Source: Hymenobacter sediminicola (GTDB lineage: Bacteria; Bacteroidota; Bacteroidia; Cytophagales; Hymenobacteraceae). From it: a stretch of 64,000 nucleotides of DNA. A program made the position numbers and the translations under genes. Positions 16,857 through 26,131 of the stretch are shown piece by piece. The stretch covers positions 2,539,001 through 2,603,000 of the forward strand of contig NZ_CP060202.1 in NCBI RefSeq assembly GCF_014250515.1, given 5' to 3'. Under the pieces are notes generated by a model. That model ran no database searches and had not been told where the DNA came from. It saw nothing but the letters and a program-made list of their open reading frames with translations. Every line of letters begins with the position of its first letter. Within the stretch, counting starts at the first letter, position 1.

Positions 16857-19346
16857 ATGGTCAAAAATCTAGTCATCGTCGAATCCCCCGCGAAAGCCAA
16901 AACCATCGAAGGCTATCTGGGGAAGGACTTCGTCGTTAAGTCATCCTTCGGCCACGTCCGTGACCTGCCGAAGGATAATAACGCCATCGATATTGCCAAT
17001 GGCTTCAAGCCTACATATGTGGTGTCGGCGGATAAGCGCGAAATCATCAGCCAGCTCAAGAAACTGGCGAAAGAAGCCGAAACAGTGTGGCTGGCGAGTG
17101 ACGATGACCGGGAGGGAGAAGCCATTTCCTGGCATCTGGCCGAGACGCTCAACCTGACCGGTGGCGGCAAGACGCGCCGCATCGTGTTTCGCGAAATCAC
17201 GAAGAACGCCATCCTGGCGGCCATTGAAAACCCGCGGGAAATTGACCTGAACTTAGTGAACGCCCAGCAGGCCCGCCGGGTACTCGACCGGCTAGTAGGC
17301 TTTGAGCTGAGCCCGGTGCTGTGGAAGAAAGTAAAGACCGGGCTTTCGGCAGGCCGGGTGCAGTCGGTGGCTGTGCGCCTAGTAGTGGAGCGGGAGCGGG
17401 AAATCAACCAGTTCAAAGTATCGTCGGCGTACCGCGTAACGGCGCGCTTCGATGCGGGCAAAGGTGCCGTGCTGGAGGCCGACCTGCCAACGCGCTACAA
17501 GACTCGTGAAGAGGCTGAGGCGTTCTTGACCCGCTGCGTGGGCGCCGACTACCGCATTGAAAACCTGGAGAAAAAGCCGGGCAAGCGCAGCCCCGCGCCA
17601 CCGTTCACTACCTCTACCCTACAGCAGGAGGCCTCACGCAAGCTGGGCTTCTCGGTAGCGCAGACCATGAGCGTGGCCCAGAAGCTGTATGAAGCCGGCA
17701 AAATCTCCTATATGCGGACCGACTCGGTGAACCTCTCACAGGATGCACTAACGGCCGCCCAGGAAGAAATCAGCCGTGCCTACGGCCCTGAATACGCCCA
17801 AACCCGGATTTACAAAACCAAATCGGCGTCGGCGCAGGAAGCCCACGAAGCCATTCGGCCTACCGACTTTGCGCTGGTAAAAGCTGGCTCCGACTCGCAG
17901 GAGCAGCGCCTCTACGACCTGATCCGCAAGCGGGCCATGGCCTCGCAGATGGCAGATGCCCAGATTGAGCGTACGGTAGCCACCATTGGCATCAGCACCC
18001 AGCCCGGCACCATGCTCACTGCTACCGGCGAGGTTATCACGTTTGAGGGCTTTCTGAAAGCTTATGCCGAGAGCAAGGACGAAGAAACCCAGGACGATGA
18101 TGCCAGCCAGGAATCGTCGTTCTCGCGCGGGCTGCCGCCACTCACGGTGGGCCAGCAGCTGCCGTTGCAGCTGTTGCGGGCCGTGGAGCGCTATGCTGCC
18201 CCAGCCGCACGCTATACAGAAGCTTCCTTGGTGAAGAAACTGGAGGAAATGGGCATCGGCCGGCCTTCCACGTACGCACCCACCATCAGCACCATTCAGA
18301 AGCGGGGTTATGTTGAAAAAGATACCCGCGAAGGCAAGGAGCGGAAATTTCATGTCCTGACGCTGGACGGCAGCGAGGTGAAAACCGAGGTGAAAACGGA
18401 AACCTACGGCGCCGACAAAGCCAAGCTGTTCCCGACGGATACGGCCATGGTAGTCAACGACTTTCTGGTGGAGCACTTCCCGGTGATTGTGGACTACCAG
18501 TTCACGGCGAAGGTGGAAGGCGAATTTGACCGGATTGCCGATGGCGAGGAGCTGTGGACCGACATGCTGGCTGGTTTCTATGGCACCTTCCACGAAACGG
18601 TGGAGCGAGGCAAAGACATTGAGCGCAACACGCTGGGCAGCAACCGCGAAATTGGTGTTCATCCGGAAACTGGGCAGAAGCTGACGGCCCGGCTCGGCCG
18701 TTTCGGGCCGTATGTGCAGATTGAACCTAAGGAAGGCGCACCCGAAGATGAGAAGGCCGTGTACGCGAGCTTGCGCAAAGGCCAGTTTATCGAGAATATC
18801 ACGCTGGAAGAGGCACTGGAACTGTTTAAGCTTCCGCGCATTGTGGGTGAGTTTGAGGACAAGAGCATGACGGCGGCACTAGGTCGGTTTGGCCCATACA
18901 TCCGCCACGACAGCAAGTTTTACTCGCTTACTAAGGAGCAGGACCCACATACCATTACGGCGCAGGAAGGAATCGACCTGATTGAGGCCAAGCGCAAAAC
19001 GGATGCGGAGCGGCTTATCAAGGCGTTTCCTGACCGGGAGGATGTGCAGGTGCTCAATGGGCGGTTTGGCCCCTACATCGTGGTGGGCAAGAAAAACGTG
19101 AAAATTCCGAAAGGCGAAGAGCCCGCCGACCTCACGCTGGAGCGTTGTCTGGAACTGGCCGACGCTACTCCGGACAAGCCGGCCAAAGGAGGCCGTTTTG
19201 CCAAGAAAGCTCCGGCTGCTGACCCTAAAGACGCCGCCGACAAGCCAGCGAAGAAAGCGGCCGCTAAAAAGCCAGCTGCCAAGAAGCCAGCCGCTAAAAA
19301 AGCCGCTGGCACTACCGCGAAGAAAGCCACTGCCAAATCGAAGTAG
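16857..19346 (+). CDS. topA: DNA topoisomerase I (type IA)
   Basis: 829 residues from MVKNLVIVESPAKAK, where family homology begins; an in-frame ATG at 16740 would add 39 unrelated residues. The Toprim domain has VESPAKAKTIEGYLG and the acidic triad in SDDDREGEA. The catalytic tyrosine is Tyr285 in ISYMRTDS. The C-terminal part has three GRFGPY repeats (topo_C_Rpt type) in place of tetracysteine zinc fingers, and ends in about 45 residues rich in Lys, Ala and Pro (KKAAAKKPAAKK), a histone-like tail. It relaxes negative supercoils and is essential in most bacteria. It is divergent from the chemosensory operon and followed by a strong terminator. Confidence 0.96.
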   Translation: MVKNLVIVESPAKAKTIEGYLGKDFVVKSSFGHVRDLPKDNNAIDIANGFKPTYVVSADKREIISQLKKLAKEAETVWLASDDDREGEAISWHLAETLNLTGGGKTRRIVFREITKNAILAAIENPREIDLNLVNAQQARRVLDRLVGFELSPVLWKKVKTGLSAGRVQSVAVRLVVEREREINQFKVSSAYRVTARFDAGKGAVLEADLPTRYKTREEAEAFLTRCVGADYRIENLEKKPGKRSPAPPFTTSTLQQEASRKLGFSVAQTMSVAQKLYEAGKISYMRTDSVNLSQDALTAAQEEISRAYGPEYAQTRIYKTKSASAQEAHEAIRPTDFALVKAGSDSQEQRLYDLIRKRAMASQMADAQIERTVATIGISTQPGTMLTATGEVITFEGFLKAYAESKDEETQDDDASQESSFSRGLPPLTVGQQLPLQLLRAVERYAAPAARYTEASLVKKLEEMGIGRPSTYAPTISTIQKRGYVEKDTREGKERKFHVLTLDGSEVKTEVKTETYGADKAKLFPTDTAMVVNDFLVEHFPVIVDYQFTAKVEGEFDRIADGEELWTDMLAGFYGTFHETVERGKDIERNTLGSNREIGVHPETGQKLTARLGRFGPYVQIEPKEGAPEDEKAVYASLRKGQFIENITLEEALELFKLPRIVGEFEDKSMTAALGRFGPYIRHDSKFYSLTKEQDPHTITAQEGIDLIEAKRKTDAERLIKAFPDREDVQVLNGRFGPYIVVGKKNVKIPKGEEPADLTLERCLELADATPDKPAKGGRFAKKAPAADPKDAADKPAKKAAAKKPAAKKPAAKKAAGTTAKKATAKSK

Positions 19347-19360
19347 TGTGTTTTTTCACC

Positions 19361-19405
19361 CCATCAAAAAGGCCTGCCAGTAACTCCGGCGGGCCTTTTT
19401 GATGG
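19361..19405. terminator. Terminator after topA
   Basis: Long stem pairing CCATCAAAAAGGCC (19361-19374) with GGCCTTTTTGATGG (19392-19405), extended inward by imperfect pairing. The A5/T5 runs allow function in both directions. Confidence 0.9.
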
Positions 19406-19540
19406 TACTCTTTCACGGATTAGCTGCATAGCAGAAATTTCTTTCTTGCTTCAACCTAGCAGCACGCAAGAATATAGCAGAAGGTCGTTATAGAAGCTCT
19501 GCCGGTTGCGGCATTTGTGCTACCAGAGGTTTCCTGCTCT

Positions 19541-20452
19541 ATGTCATTCCGTATTCTGCTCCCCGTGTTTGCGTCCGTAGTATTGGCTTGTGGCCAGACG
19601 GAGTCATCCCCCGTCGATTCAGGTTTAGCGCCGCCCGCTACTTCTACCCCTGCTGCTGCTCCTACAGACGTGGCCAAAGGGTATTCCTGGCTGGCTCCTG
19701 GGGCATACAATCCGAAACAAAGCCTGGCTTCCCGGTTTGCGCCTCCACGCGGTTGTGCGCGCGTAGCAGTAACCCCCGGCTCATTTGGCCAGTGGTTGCG
19801 GTACCTGCCCCTGCTGCCTGCCGGTACGCCCGTAAAGCTTTTCAATGGCCAGCTGAAAGACCCGCAAAACGTACATGCGGCCGTGCTCAATATTGATGTA
19901 GGAAGCCGGGATTTGCAGCAGTGTGCCGATGCTATAATCCGGCTGCGGGGAGAATATCTGTTTGCGCAGGATCCGGCGCAGGTGCATTTTCATCTGACCA
20001 GCGGCCACGATATAGCCTTTACCGATTGGTACGGCGGCAAAGGGTTTCGGGTGAGCGGTGATGAGGTGCTGCCCGCTCCCCGGCCGGCGGAACTCCCAAC
20101 GCACACGGTGTTCCGCCGCTACCTTGACCAGATTTTTACGTATGCCGGCACCCTTTCCCTTAGCCGGGAGCTGAACCCTGTGCCCTTAGCGGATGTGCAG
20201 CCCGGCGACGTCCTGATTCGGGGTGGCTCACCGGGACACGCCGTGCTGGTGCTGGATGTAGCCGAGCAGTTGGGCACTGGGCGCCGCTACGTGCTCCTGG
20301 CCCAAAGCTACATGCCAGCCCAGCAGATGCATGTGCTCCGCAATATTTGGGGCGATGCGACCTTAGGGGCGTGGTTTGCCGTAAATCCGCAGGAAGCCCG
20401 CTTCAGCACGCCGGAGTGGACTTTTGCACGGGAAGACCTGAAGCGGTTCTGA
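19541..20452 (+). CDS. DUF4846 family lipoprotein
   Basis: 303 residues from the ATG at 19541. The start is a lipoprotein signal peptide (hydrophobic ILLPVFASVVLAC, Cys at about residue 17), so it should be anchored in an envelope membrane. The body matches DUF4846: FGQWLRYLPLLPAGTPV, HAAVLNIDVGSRDLQQCADA, FTYAGTLSLSREL, GDVLIRGGSPGHAVLV and LLAQSYMPAQQMHVL. The GSPGHAV segment with its His resembles an NlpC/P60-type active-site neighbourhood, but hydrolase activity is only inferred. It is a single gene between topA and the sirtuin gene. Confidence 0.88.
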   Translation: MSFRILLPVFASVVLACGQTESSPVDSGLAPPATSTPAAAPTDVAKGYSWLAPGAYNPKQSLASRFAPPRGCARVAVTPGSFGQWLRYLPLLPAGTPVKLFNGQLKDPQNVHAAVLNIDVGSRDLQQCADAIIRLRGEYLFAQDPAQVHFHLTSGHDIAFTDWYGGKGFRVSGDEVLPAPRPAELPTHTVFRRYLDQIFTYAGTLSLSRELNPVPLADVQPGDVLIRGGSPGHAVLVLDVAEQLGTGRRYVLLAQSYMPAQQMHVLRNIWGDATLGAWFAVNPQEARFSTPEWTFAREDLKRF

Positions 20453-20528
20453 AGCTCGGCTTTTGCCGAGACTCTACTTACTTGTAAGAAGTAAACGGCG
20501 CATTTCTTAACCCAACCGACTGCAGTAT

Positions 20529-21221
20529 ATGAAGAAGAAACTCGTGGCGCTTACCGGAGCGGGCATCAGCGCCGAAAGCGGGCTGGCCACCTTTCGGGGT
20601 GCTGACGGTCTATGGGAAGGCCACCGGATTGAGGAAGTAGCTACTCCCGAGGGCTGGGCCGCCAACCCCGAGTTGGTACTCGAATTCTACAACCAGCGGC
20701 GCGCAGCAGCCCGGGCGGCTCAGCCTAACGCCGGGCATCTTGCGCTGGCAGCCCTAGAGCAGGAGTTCGAAGTCGTCGTCGTGACGCAGAACGTTGATGA
20801 TTTGCACGAGCGGGCTGGTTCCAGCCGTGTTCTGCATCTGCACGGTAAGCTGTTTGAATCCCGAAGCTCCTATTTCGACCAGTTGGTGTATCCGATGGAC
20901 TCCGACCGAATTGAGTTGGGCGACCTATGTGAGCAGGGCCACCAGTTGCGGCCTAACATTGTGTGGTTTGGAGAAGCAGTACCGATGATGGAGCAGGCCA
21001 TGGAAGAAGCTTCCAAAGCAGACGTTTTTCTGGTAATTGGCACGTCGCTGCAGGTATATCCAGCGGCAGGGCTGGTGAGCTACGTACCCAGCAACTGTCC
21101 CATCTACATCATTGACCCGCAGCAGCCTCCCGTCTCGGCCCGTCGGAATCTGCATTTCGTGCTGGAACCAGCCAGCACTGGTGTGCCCCGCGTAGCCGCC
21201 GAGCTTATACGCAACGCCTGA
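20529..21221 (+). CDS. cobB: Sir2-family NAD-dependent protein deacylase (CobB type)
   Basis: 230 residues, normal for bacterial CobB. NAD-binding motifs are GAGISAESGLATFRGADGLW, TQNVDDLHERAGS and GTSLQVYPAAGLV; the catalytic His lies in LHGKLFESR. The GHRIEEVATPEGW stretch is typical of CobB. The small domain lacks the usual four zinc cysteines: only one Cys (CEQGH) lies between the catalytic His and WFGEAVP, so it is probably a zinc-less member. The enzyme removes acetyl or succinyl groups from lysines using NAD and is cytoplasmic. It stands alone and follows the DUF4846 gene by 76 nt. Confidence 0.93.
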   Translation: MKKKLVALTGAGISAESGLATFRGADGLWEGHRIEEVATPEGWAANPELVLEFYNQRRAAARAAQPNAGHLALAALEQEFEVVVVTQNVDDLHERAGSSRVLHLHGKLFESRSSYFDQLVYPMDSDRIELGDLCEQGHQLRPNIVWFGEAVPMMEQAMEEASKADVFLVIGTSLQVYPAAGLVSYVPSNCPIYIIDPQQPPVSARRNLHFVLEPASTGVPRVAAELIRNA

Positions 21222-21504
21222 GCCATTCCTAGATATTCTGGTTGCTGCTTTTTTAGCTTCCAGCCCATTCCAGTACCTCCTATCAGATTCAGTAGTTCCG
21301 GGAGCAAATGGGCTGTAACAGGGTACCTGCAAGTGAAGTACTCTGAGCAGGCCTGCCCTGCTTGGTTGCAGTGGCTATTTGCAGGGTACTAACTGACCGA
21401 ACCACCTCTGCTTCCACACAACGAAAAGCTGGGAAGTGTAAAATTAAATTTAGGTTAAATCGTCTTTTCTGATTCTGCGTATGTGGGTGTCTAGCACTCC
21501 TCCT

Positions 21505-24500
21505 ATGCACTTACTCTACCGTCGTTTGTTGCTGGCCTCCCTGGGTCTGGCAATGGCGCAGTCTGCGCTTGCGCAATCCACTTCGGGCCCGGCTCATACC
21601 GTTTATCTACTCGGAAACACGGCCACTGCGGCCCTGCCTACCGCTCGTCTGCAGACGTTGCGCCGCACGCTGGAGCAGCAGTCTGGCCCATTTACCGTAG
21701 TTCACCTCGGCGACATTGTCGGGCATGATGGGCTCGGAACAAAGCAGGATTCCAGCCGCGCCGACGAAACCACTCGTGCCGACGCGCTGATTGCGCTGCT
21801 GCAAGGCCTCCCGAATGGCAAAATGTATTTTGTGCCCGGCGACCGGGACTGGGCCAATTCCGGGCCTGATGGTCTGAAGCGCGTGCGCCGCCTGGAGGAA
21901 TATATCGAAAAACGCTTGCCAGGGCAGAATGCCTTTGCTCCAACCGGTGGTTGCCCTGGCCCCGAGGTGATTGACGTAGCCCCGACGGTCCGCCTTGTCG
22001 CGCTTAACTCGCCGTGGTTCACGCACCCCTACGACCGGCCCGAAGCGCCCGATACCGACTGCAAAACACTTACACAACAGGAGTTCCGGGAGCAGCTGCA
22101 GGATATCCTGGATGACACAAAAGGCCGCAATGTGCTCCTGGTAGGGCACCAGCCCGTTATCAGCAACGGGGTATATGGTGGCAAGCAGCCGCTGAGCCGA
22201 CATTTGTTGCCGCCGGTAGTTGGCTCCGTATATGCCGCTTACCGCCAGAACGTAGGCACTCCGCGCGACTTGGCTAATCCCGCCTATCAGGGGTTTCGGA
22301 AGGAGTTGCTGGGCACCCTGAAAGACCACCCCGGAGCGGTGTATGCCGCTTCCCACGACTACAGCCTGCAGCTTACGCGCTTTGAAGACAATTACCACCT
22401 CATATCCGGGTCTTTTGCCGAAAAGCAGCACGTAGGAGCTGCAGGAACTTCGCAGTATAGCAAATCCGAAGAAGGATTTTCTAAGCTCGAATACTACACT
22501 GATGGCACCGTAAAGGCGTATTTCTATGCTTTTGATGCGGCAGGCACAACTACCAAAGAAGCATACAACGCCGTGCTATTTCAGTCGGCGTGCCAGGAGC
22601 CACGCCTACCCAATGTGCCGGTAAACAGCTTCATTCCCGAGTGCCCGACAGCACCCAAAGGTGTAGTAGAACTAAAGCCGGATGCGCCGTTTCAGCCTAC
22701 GCAGACCTTGGCCGCTGGCAAGCAGTATGCAGGGTCCGGCTCCGCTAAGTTTTTTCTGGGCGAAGGGTACCGCACTTCCTGGACCCAACCCGTGCAGGTT
22801 CGTACGCTGGATTTGGCAACCGAAAAGGGTGGCCTGCGCGTGTTCGGGCGGGGTGGCGGCCGCCAGACTACATCGCTCAAGCTGATTGCGGCCGATTCGT
22901 CGGAATACGTTTTCCGATCCGTAGACAAGGACGTAACCAAGATTCTGCCGCCGGAACTGCGCAACTCCGTGGCCGCCGATGTACTGCGGGACATCACGCC
23001 CACCGCCCACCCCTATTCGGCGCTGGTCATTAGCTCCATGCTCGACAAGACTGATATTCTGCATGCTCGCCCGTGCCTGTTCGTGCTACCCGACAACAAC
23101 ACGCTGGGTGCGTACCGGCAGGAATATGCTGGGCTGCTAGGCACCCTGGAAGACCGTCCCGGCGACCCTAAGCCCAACCTCCCCGGTTTTGGGGGTGCCG
23201 ATGATGTGCGCCGGTCGTTCAGCTTCTTCCGCCAGCTCTACAAAGACCACGACAACCGTATTGATGCAGAAGCTTTCGGGCGCGCCCGAGCCTTTGATAT
23301 GCTGGTGGCTGACTTCGGCAAGCACGAGGACAACTGGAAATGGGCGGGTTACAAGCAAGGGAAAAACACCGTTTATAAGCCCATTCCGCGCGACCGGGAC
23401 CAGTCGTTTACGCTTTGGAACGGTCTGCTGACTTATCTGGCGAACCGCGAATGGGCTATACCCAGCATCGAAGATTTTCAGACTGAATTTCACGATCTGA
23501 AAAGCCTCAACTGGCCTGCCAAAGACCTTGACCGTTTCCTATTACAAAGCCTGACACGGGAAGACTGGCAGGAAATCGGCAACTACATGCAGAGCCGCAT
23601 TACACCCGCTGCCATCGACGAAGCAACGGCTCAATTGCCCGCCGAAATAACGCCACTGTCCGGCAACGACCTCAACCGCAAGCTCAAAGCCCGGATTCAG
23701 GAGCTACCCAAAGCGCTGGATGACTACTACCTACTGCTGGCCCAGCGCGTAGATGTGGTCGGCTCCAACAAGGCCGAAGTATTCCAGGTAGACCGCCAGG
23801 CCGACGGCACTGTGCGGGTACGCATGTTTGACAAAGGCAAGGACGGTGATGCGCCGGAAGGCACCCCGCTGTTTGACCGCATGTTCAAGCCCAAGGAAAC
23901 CCAGGAAATCAGCCTCTATGGCCTCGATGGCAAGGATGTATTCACGGTAACCGGCACGGCCAAAAACAGCGTGCTGGTGCGCATCATCGGTGGCGACGGC
24001 AAGGATAAAATTACCGACAACTCGCGGGTAAATGGTCTGCGTACGCTCACCAAAGTGTATGATGTGCCGGATACGGACCTCAAACTGAGTTCAGAGTCGG
24101 ACAACCGGACTTCGCTCAACCCCGAGGTCAACCGCTACGACCAGGAGTCTTTCCAATACAATGGCTATACCCCGCGTGCTACTGTCATTTTCAATAGCAG
24201 CGACGGATTCGGCGTAGGTGCCGGAGTGGATTTTGTACGGCAGGGTTTCCGCAAGCCTGGCTACAAAAACCTGTACAGCTTTGATGTGCAGGGCACTGGC
24301 AACGGCAATTTTCAGGTGAGTCTGGCGTCGCGTCATCGGCATGCCATTGGCCTCTGGGATATTGGAGCCCGCACCGAATACGGCAATTTCTTCCAGTTTT
24401 ACAACTTCTTTGGCCTAGGCAACAGCACCACCAAGAACGACGACCTGTACGACAATAATTTCTACAAAGCCCGCTACAAGGGGTACACTGCAGGGCTGTT

Positions 24501-25236
24501 CACGGAACGGGTATTTTTTCAGCGTAGCCTAGTACGGTTGGGGGGCGGCTACGAGCACTACACCTCCAACTATGCCAACGACAGCTACCTGGGCCAGTTG
24601 CTGGGCAACGCTCAACTGCCTGAAACCGGAGTGCCCAACGCCAGTTTCCAGCGCCTGGTGGGCCTGAATGCCCTGCTGGATCTGGACCTGCGCGACCGGC
24701 AGCGCTTTGCGCGGCGGGGGGTGCGGCTGCGCGCCCAGCACGACACCTACTTCCAACTGAACCGCGACAAGAGCAATTTCGGTCTTTCGCAGGGTTTTGC
24801 CGAATACTATGGCACGGCCCGGCTGCTTATTCCCGTAACACTGGTATTGAAGGGCGGCGGTGCCAAAACCTACGGGCCCGACGACGAAATTCCGTTCTAC
24901 AAATTTGCCTATCTGGGCCAGCGCGAGAACCTAAGAGGCTACGTCCGCAACCGTTTTACCGGCGACGCCAGCCTCTACATCAACTCGGAGTTGCGCTTGG
25001 CCCTGGGGCAGGTGAAGAACAACTTTCTGCCCTTCTCCTACGGGCTGTTTGGCTTCTTCGACCGTGGCCGTGTCTACTACAAAGGCAGCTCGCCGGGGGG
25101 CTGGCATGATGGCTACGGTGCCGGCTTCTACCTAGCCCCCGTCACCGATCAGCTAGCCTTGTCGGTTTCCTATCAGCTCTCGGACGAAGAAAGCGGCCTA
25201 ATCCAGTTCGGCCTCGGTTTCCGGATTGATCAATAA
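21505..25236 (+). CDS. Outer-membrane fusion: phosphoesterase-like, kinase-like and Omp85-type barrel domains
   Basis: 1243 residues from the ATG at 21505 (MHLLYRR), with a signal peptide ending near ALAQ. Residues 30-330 resemble a calcineurin-like phosphoesterase, but most metal ligands are changed: GN at 37-38 for GD, GDRD at 112-115 for GNHD, HQ at 215-216 for HH, and HDY at 284-286 for HDH; GD at 69-70 remains. A middle region contains DFGKHEDNW (603-611) and PIPRDRDQ (626-633), resembling the catalytic and metal-binding loops of atypical HipA/Fam20-like kinases. The last 350 residues look like an Omp85/D15 surface-antigen barrel (LRGYVRNRFTG, GFFDRGRVYY, final FGLGFRIDQ). The role is unknown. 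Confidence 0.75.
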   Translation: MHLLYRRLLLASLGLAMAQSALAQSTSGPAHTVYLLGNTATAALPTARLQTLRRTLEQQSGPFTVVHLGDIVGHDGLGTKQDSSRADETTRADALIALLQGLPNGKMYFVPGDRDWANSGPDGLKRVRRLEEYIEKRLPGQNAFAPTGGCPGPEVIDVAPTVRLVALNSPWFTHPYDRPEAPDTDCKTLTQQEFREQLQDILDDTKGRNVLLVGHQPVISNGVYGGKQPLSRHLLPPVVGSVYAAYRQNVGTPRDLANPAYQGFRKELLGTLKDHPGAVYAASHDYSLQLTRFEDNYHLISGSFAEKQHVGAAGTSQYSKSEEGFSKLEYYTDGTVKAYFYAFDAAGTTTKEAYNAVLFQSACQEPRLPNVPVNSFIPECPTAPKGVVELKPDAPFQPTQTLAAGKQYAGSGSAKFFLGEGYRTSWTQPVQVRTLDLATEKGGLRVFGRGGGRQTTSLKLIAADSSEYVFRSVDKDVTKILPPELRNSVAADVLRDITPTAHPYSALVISSMLDKTDILHARPCLFVLPDNNTLGAYRQEYAGLLGTLEDRPGDPKPNLPGFGGADDVRRSFSFFRQLYKDHDNRIDAEAFGRARAFDMLVADFGKHEDNWKWAGYKQGKNTVYKPIPRDRDQSFTLWNGLLTYLANREWAIPSIEDFQTEFHDLKSLNWPAKDLDRFLLQSLTREDWQEIGNYMQSRITPAAIDEATAQLPAEITPLSGNDLNRKLKARIQELPKALDDYYLLLAQRVDVVGSNKAEVFQVDRQADGTVRVRMFDKGKDGDAPEGTPLFDRMFKPKETQEISLYGLDGKDVFTVTGTAKNSVLVRIIGGDGKDKITDNSRVNGLRTLTKVYDVPDTDLKLSSESDNRTSLNPEVNRYDQESFQYNGYTPRATVIFNSSDGFGVGAGVDFVRQGFRKPGYKNLYSFDVQGTGNGNFQVSLASRHRHAIGLWDIGARTEYGNFFQFYNFFGLGNSTTKNDDLYDNNFYKARYKGYTAGLFTERVFFQRSLVRLGGGYEHYTSNYANDSYLGQLLGNAQLPETGVPNASFQRLVGLNALLDLDLRDRQRFARRGVRLRAQHDTYFQLNRDKSNFGLSQGFAEYYGTARLLIPVTLVLKGGGAKTYGPDDEIPFYKFAYLGQRENLRGYVRNRFTGDASLYINSELRLALGQVKNNFLPFSYGLFGFFDRGRVYYKGSSPGGWHDGYGAGFYLAPVTDQLALSVSYQLSDEESGLIQFGLGFRIDQ

Positions 25237-26002
25237 ACCATTGCTCCAGATGCCATTGCCCTCCCCTGCTCCGGGGCGGGGCAGCGGTATGCACAACTGG
25301 CACGAGCAACTGCCGAAGCGCCGCTACGTGCGAAAACAGCACCAATGGCACAATGAAAGTAGGTAGCCAGACGAATGGCCAATGGAGCACTGCCACATTC
25401 GGCTGCCCAAAGCTAAGCTGCTGCCAAGGTGTGGGCATGCTCAAAACGGCTAGCACCACTACGTTCAGAAGTAGCGCCAGCGCCCCAACATGCCATATCA
25501 ACAGCAGACGCCGGCCCATCAGCTTCGTCCGGAACCAGTAAGCAGCCAGCGGCGCCGTGAGGCCGGCCGCAAGGTCCAGATTCCGGTCGGCGAAGGTCAT
25601 GAGTTCGGGAACCAAATGCCGAATTGCCAAGCCATAGAGGCATATTTCCACCGGAATGCGCACAATGCTCAGGCGCGTCAGGTCCACCAGATCAAAGGTA
25701 TTGAGCAACCGCCGGCCGGAACTAGTGAACAGCAGTATCCCCAGTGCCAGCAAGGGTGGCCCGACCCCGAATAGCAGCAGGCGTGGCGGCCGGGCATACA
25801 GGTTCATGTAGAACCCCACGTAGGACAGGCACCCTTGGAGCAGTAGCCACCAGAATACGAGAAGGGCCGGCGGCAATAGCCACAACCCTGCCCGGTCATA
25901 CAGATGCAGCAATAGCCCAATGGCTACCAGCATCGTACTCAGGAACAGCACCACCAGCCATAGCGGAGCCGGGGCGTCTAGGAAGGTTAGGTCGGAGAGC
26001 AT
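25142..26002 (-). CDS. Hypothetical multi-spanning membrane protein
   Basis: 286 residues with about seven hydrophobic helices (for example WLVVLFLSTMLVAIGLLLHL, LLFGVGPPLLALGILLF and PFVWLPTFIVPLVLF), so it is an inner-membrane protein. No family was recognised. The last 30 residues are basic and unlike the rest; they are encoded opposite the end of the preceding gene, a 95-bp tail-to-tail overlap (25142-25236). The original stop codon may have been lost and the reading frame extended. Upstream is a very AT-rich region (26003-26070). Confidence 0.7.
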   Translation of the reverse strand: MLSDLTFLDAPAPLWLVVLFLSTMLVAIGLLLHLYDRAGLWLLPPALLVFWWLLLQGCLSYVGFYMNLYARPPRLLLFGVGPPLLALGILLFTSSGRRLLNTFDLVDLTRLSIVRIPVEICLYGLAIRHLVPELMTFADRNLDLAAGLTAPLAAYWFRTKLMGRRLLLIWHVGALALLLNVVVLAVLSMPTPWQQLSFGQPNVAVLHWPFVWLPTFIVPLVLFSHVAALRQLLVPVVHTAAPPRSRGGQWHLEQWFIDQSGNRGRTGLGRFLRPRADRKPTRLADR

Positions 26003-26094
26003 GTGTTGAGAATTGATTGAACATATATAATTTACTAGATATTAATTAGATATACTTAATTAATGGCCGTTGAAGGCGGTTTTTGCCAAACGGC

Positions 26095-26102
26095 TATCTT
26101 TG
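26095..26102 (+). promoter_or_regulatory. Putative -7 element for the Ppx/GppA gene
   Basis: TATCTTTG, a full match to TAnnTTTG, 29 nt before the ATG at 26132. A TTG at 26070-26072, 22 nt upstream, could be the -33. Confidence 0.6.
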
Positions 26103-26131
26103 CTGCACTTTCTCTGTAAACCCTGCTGCCC

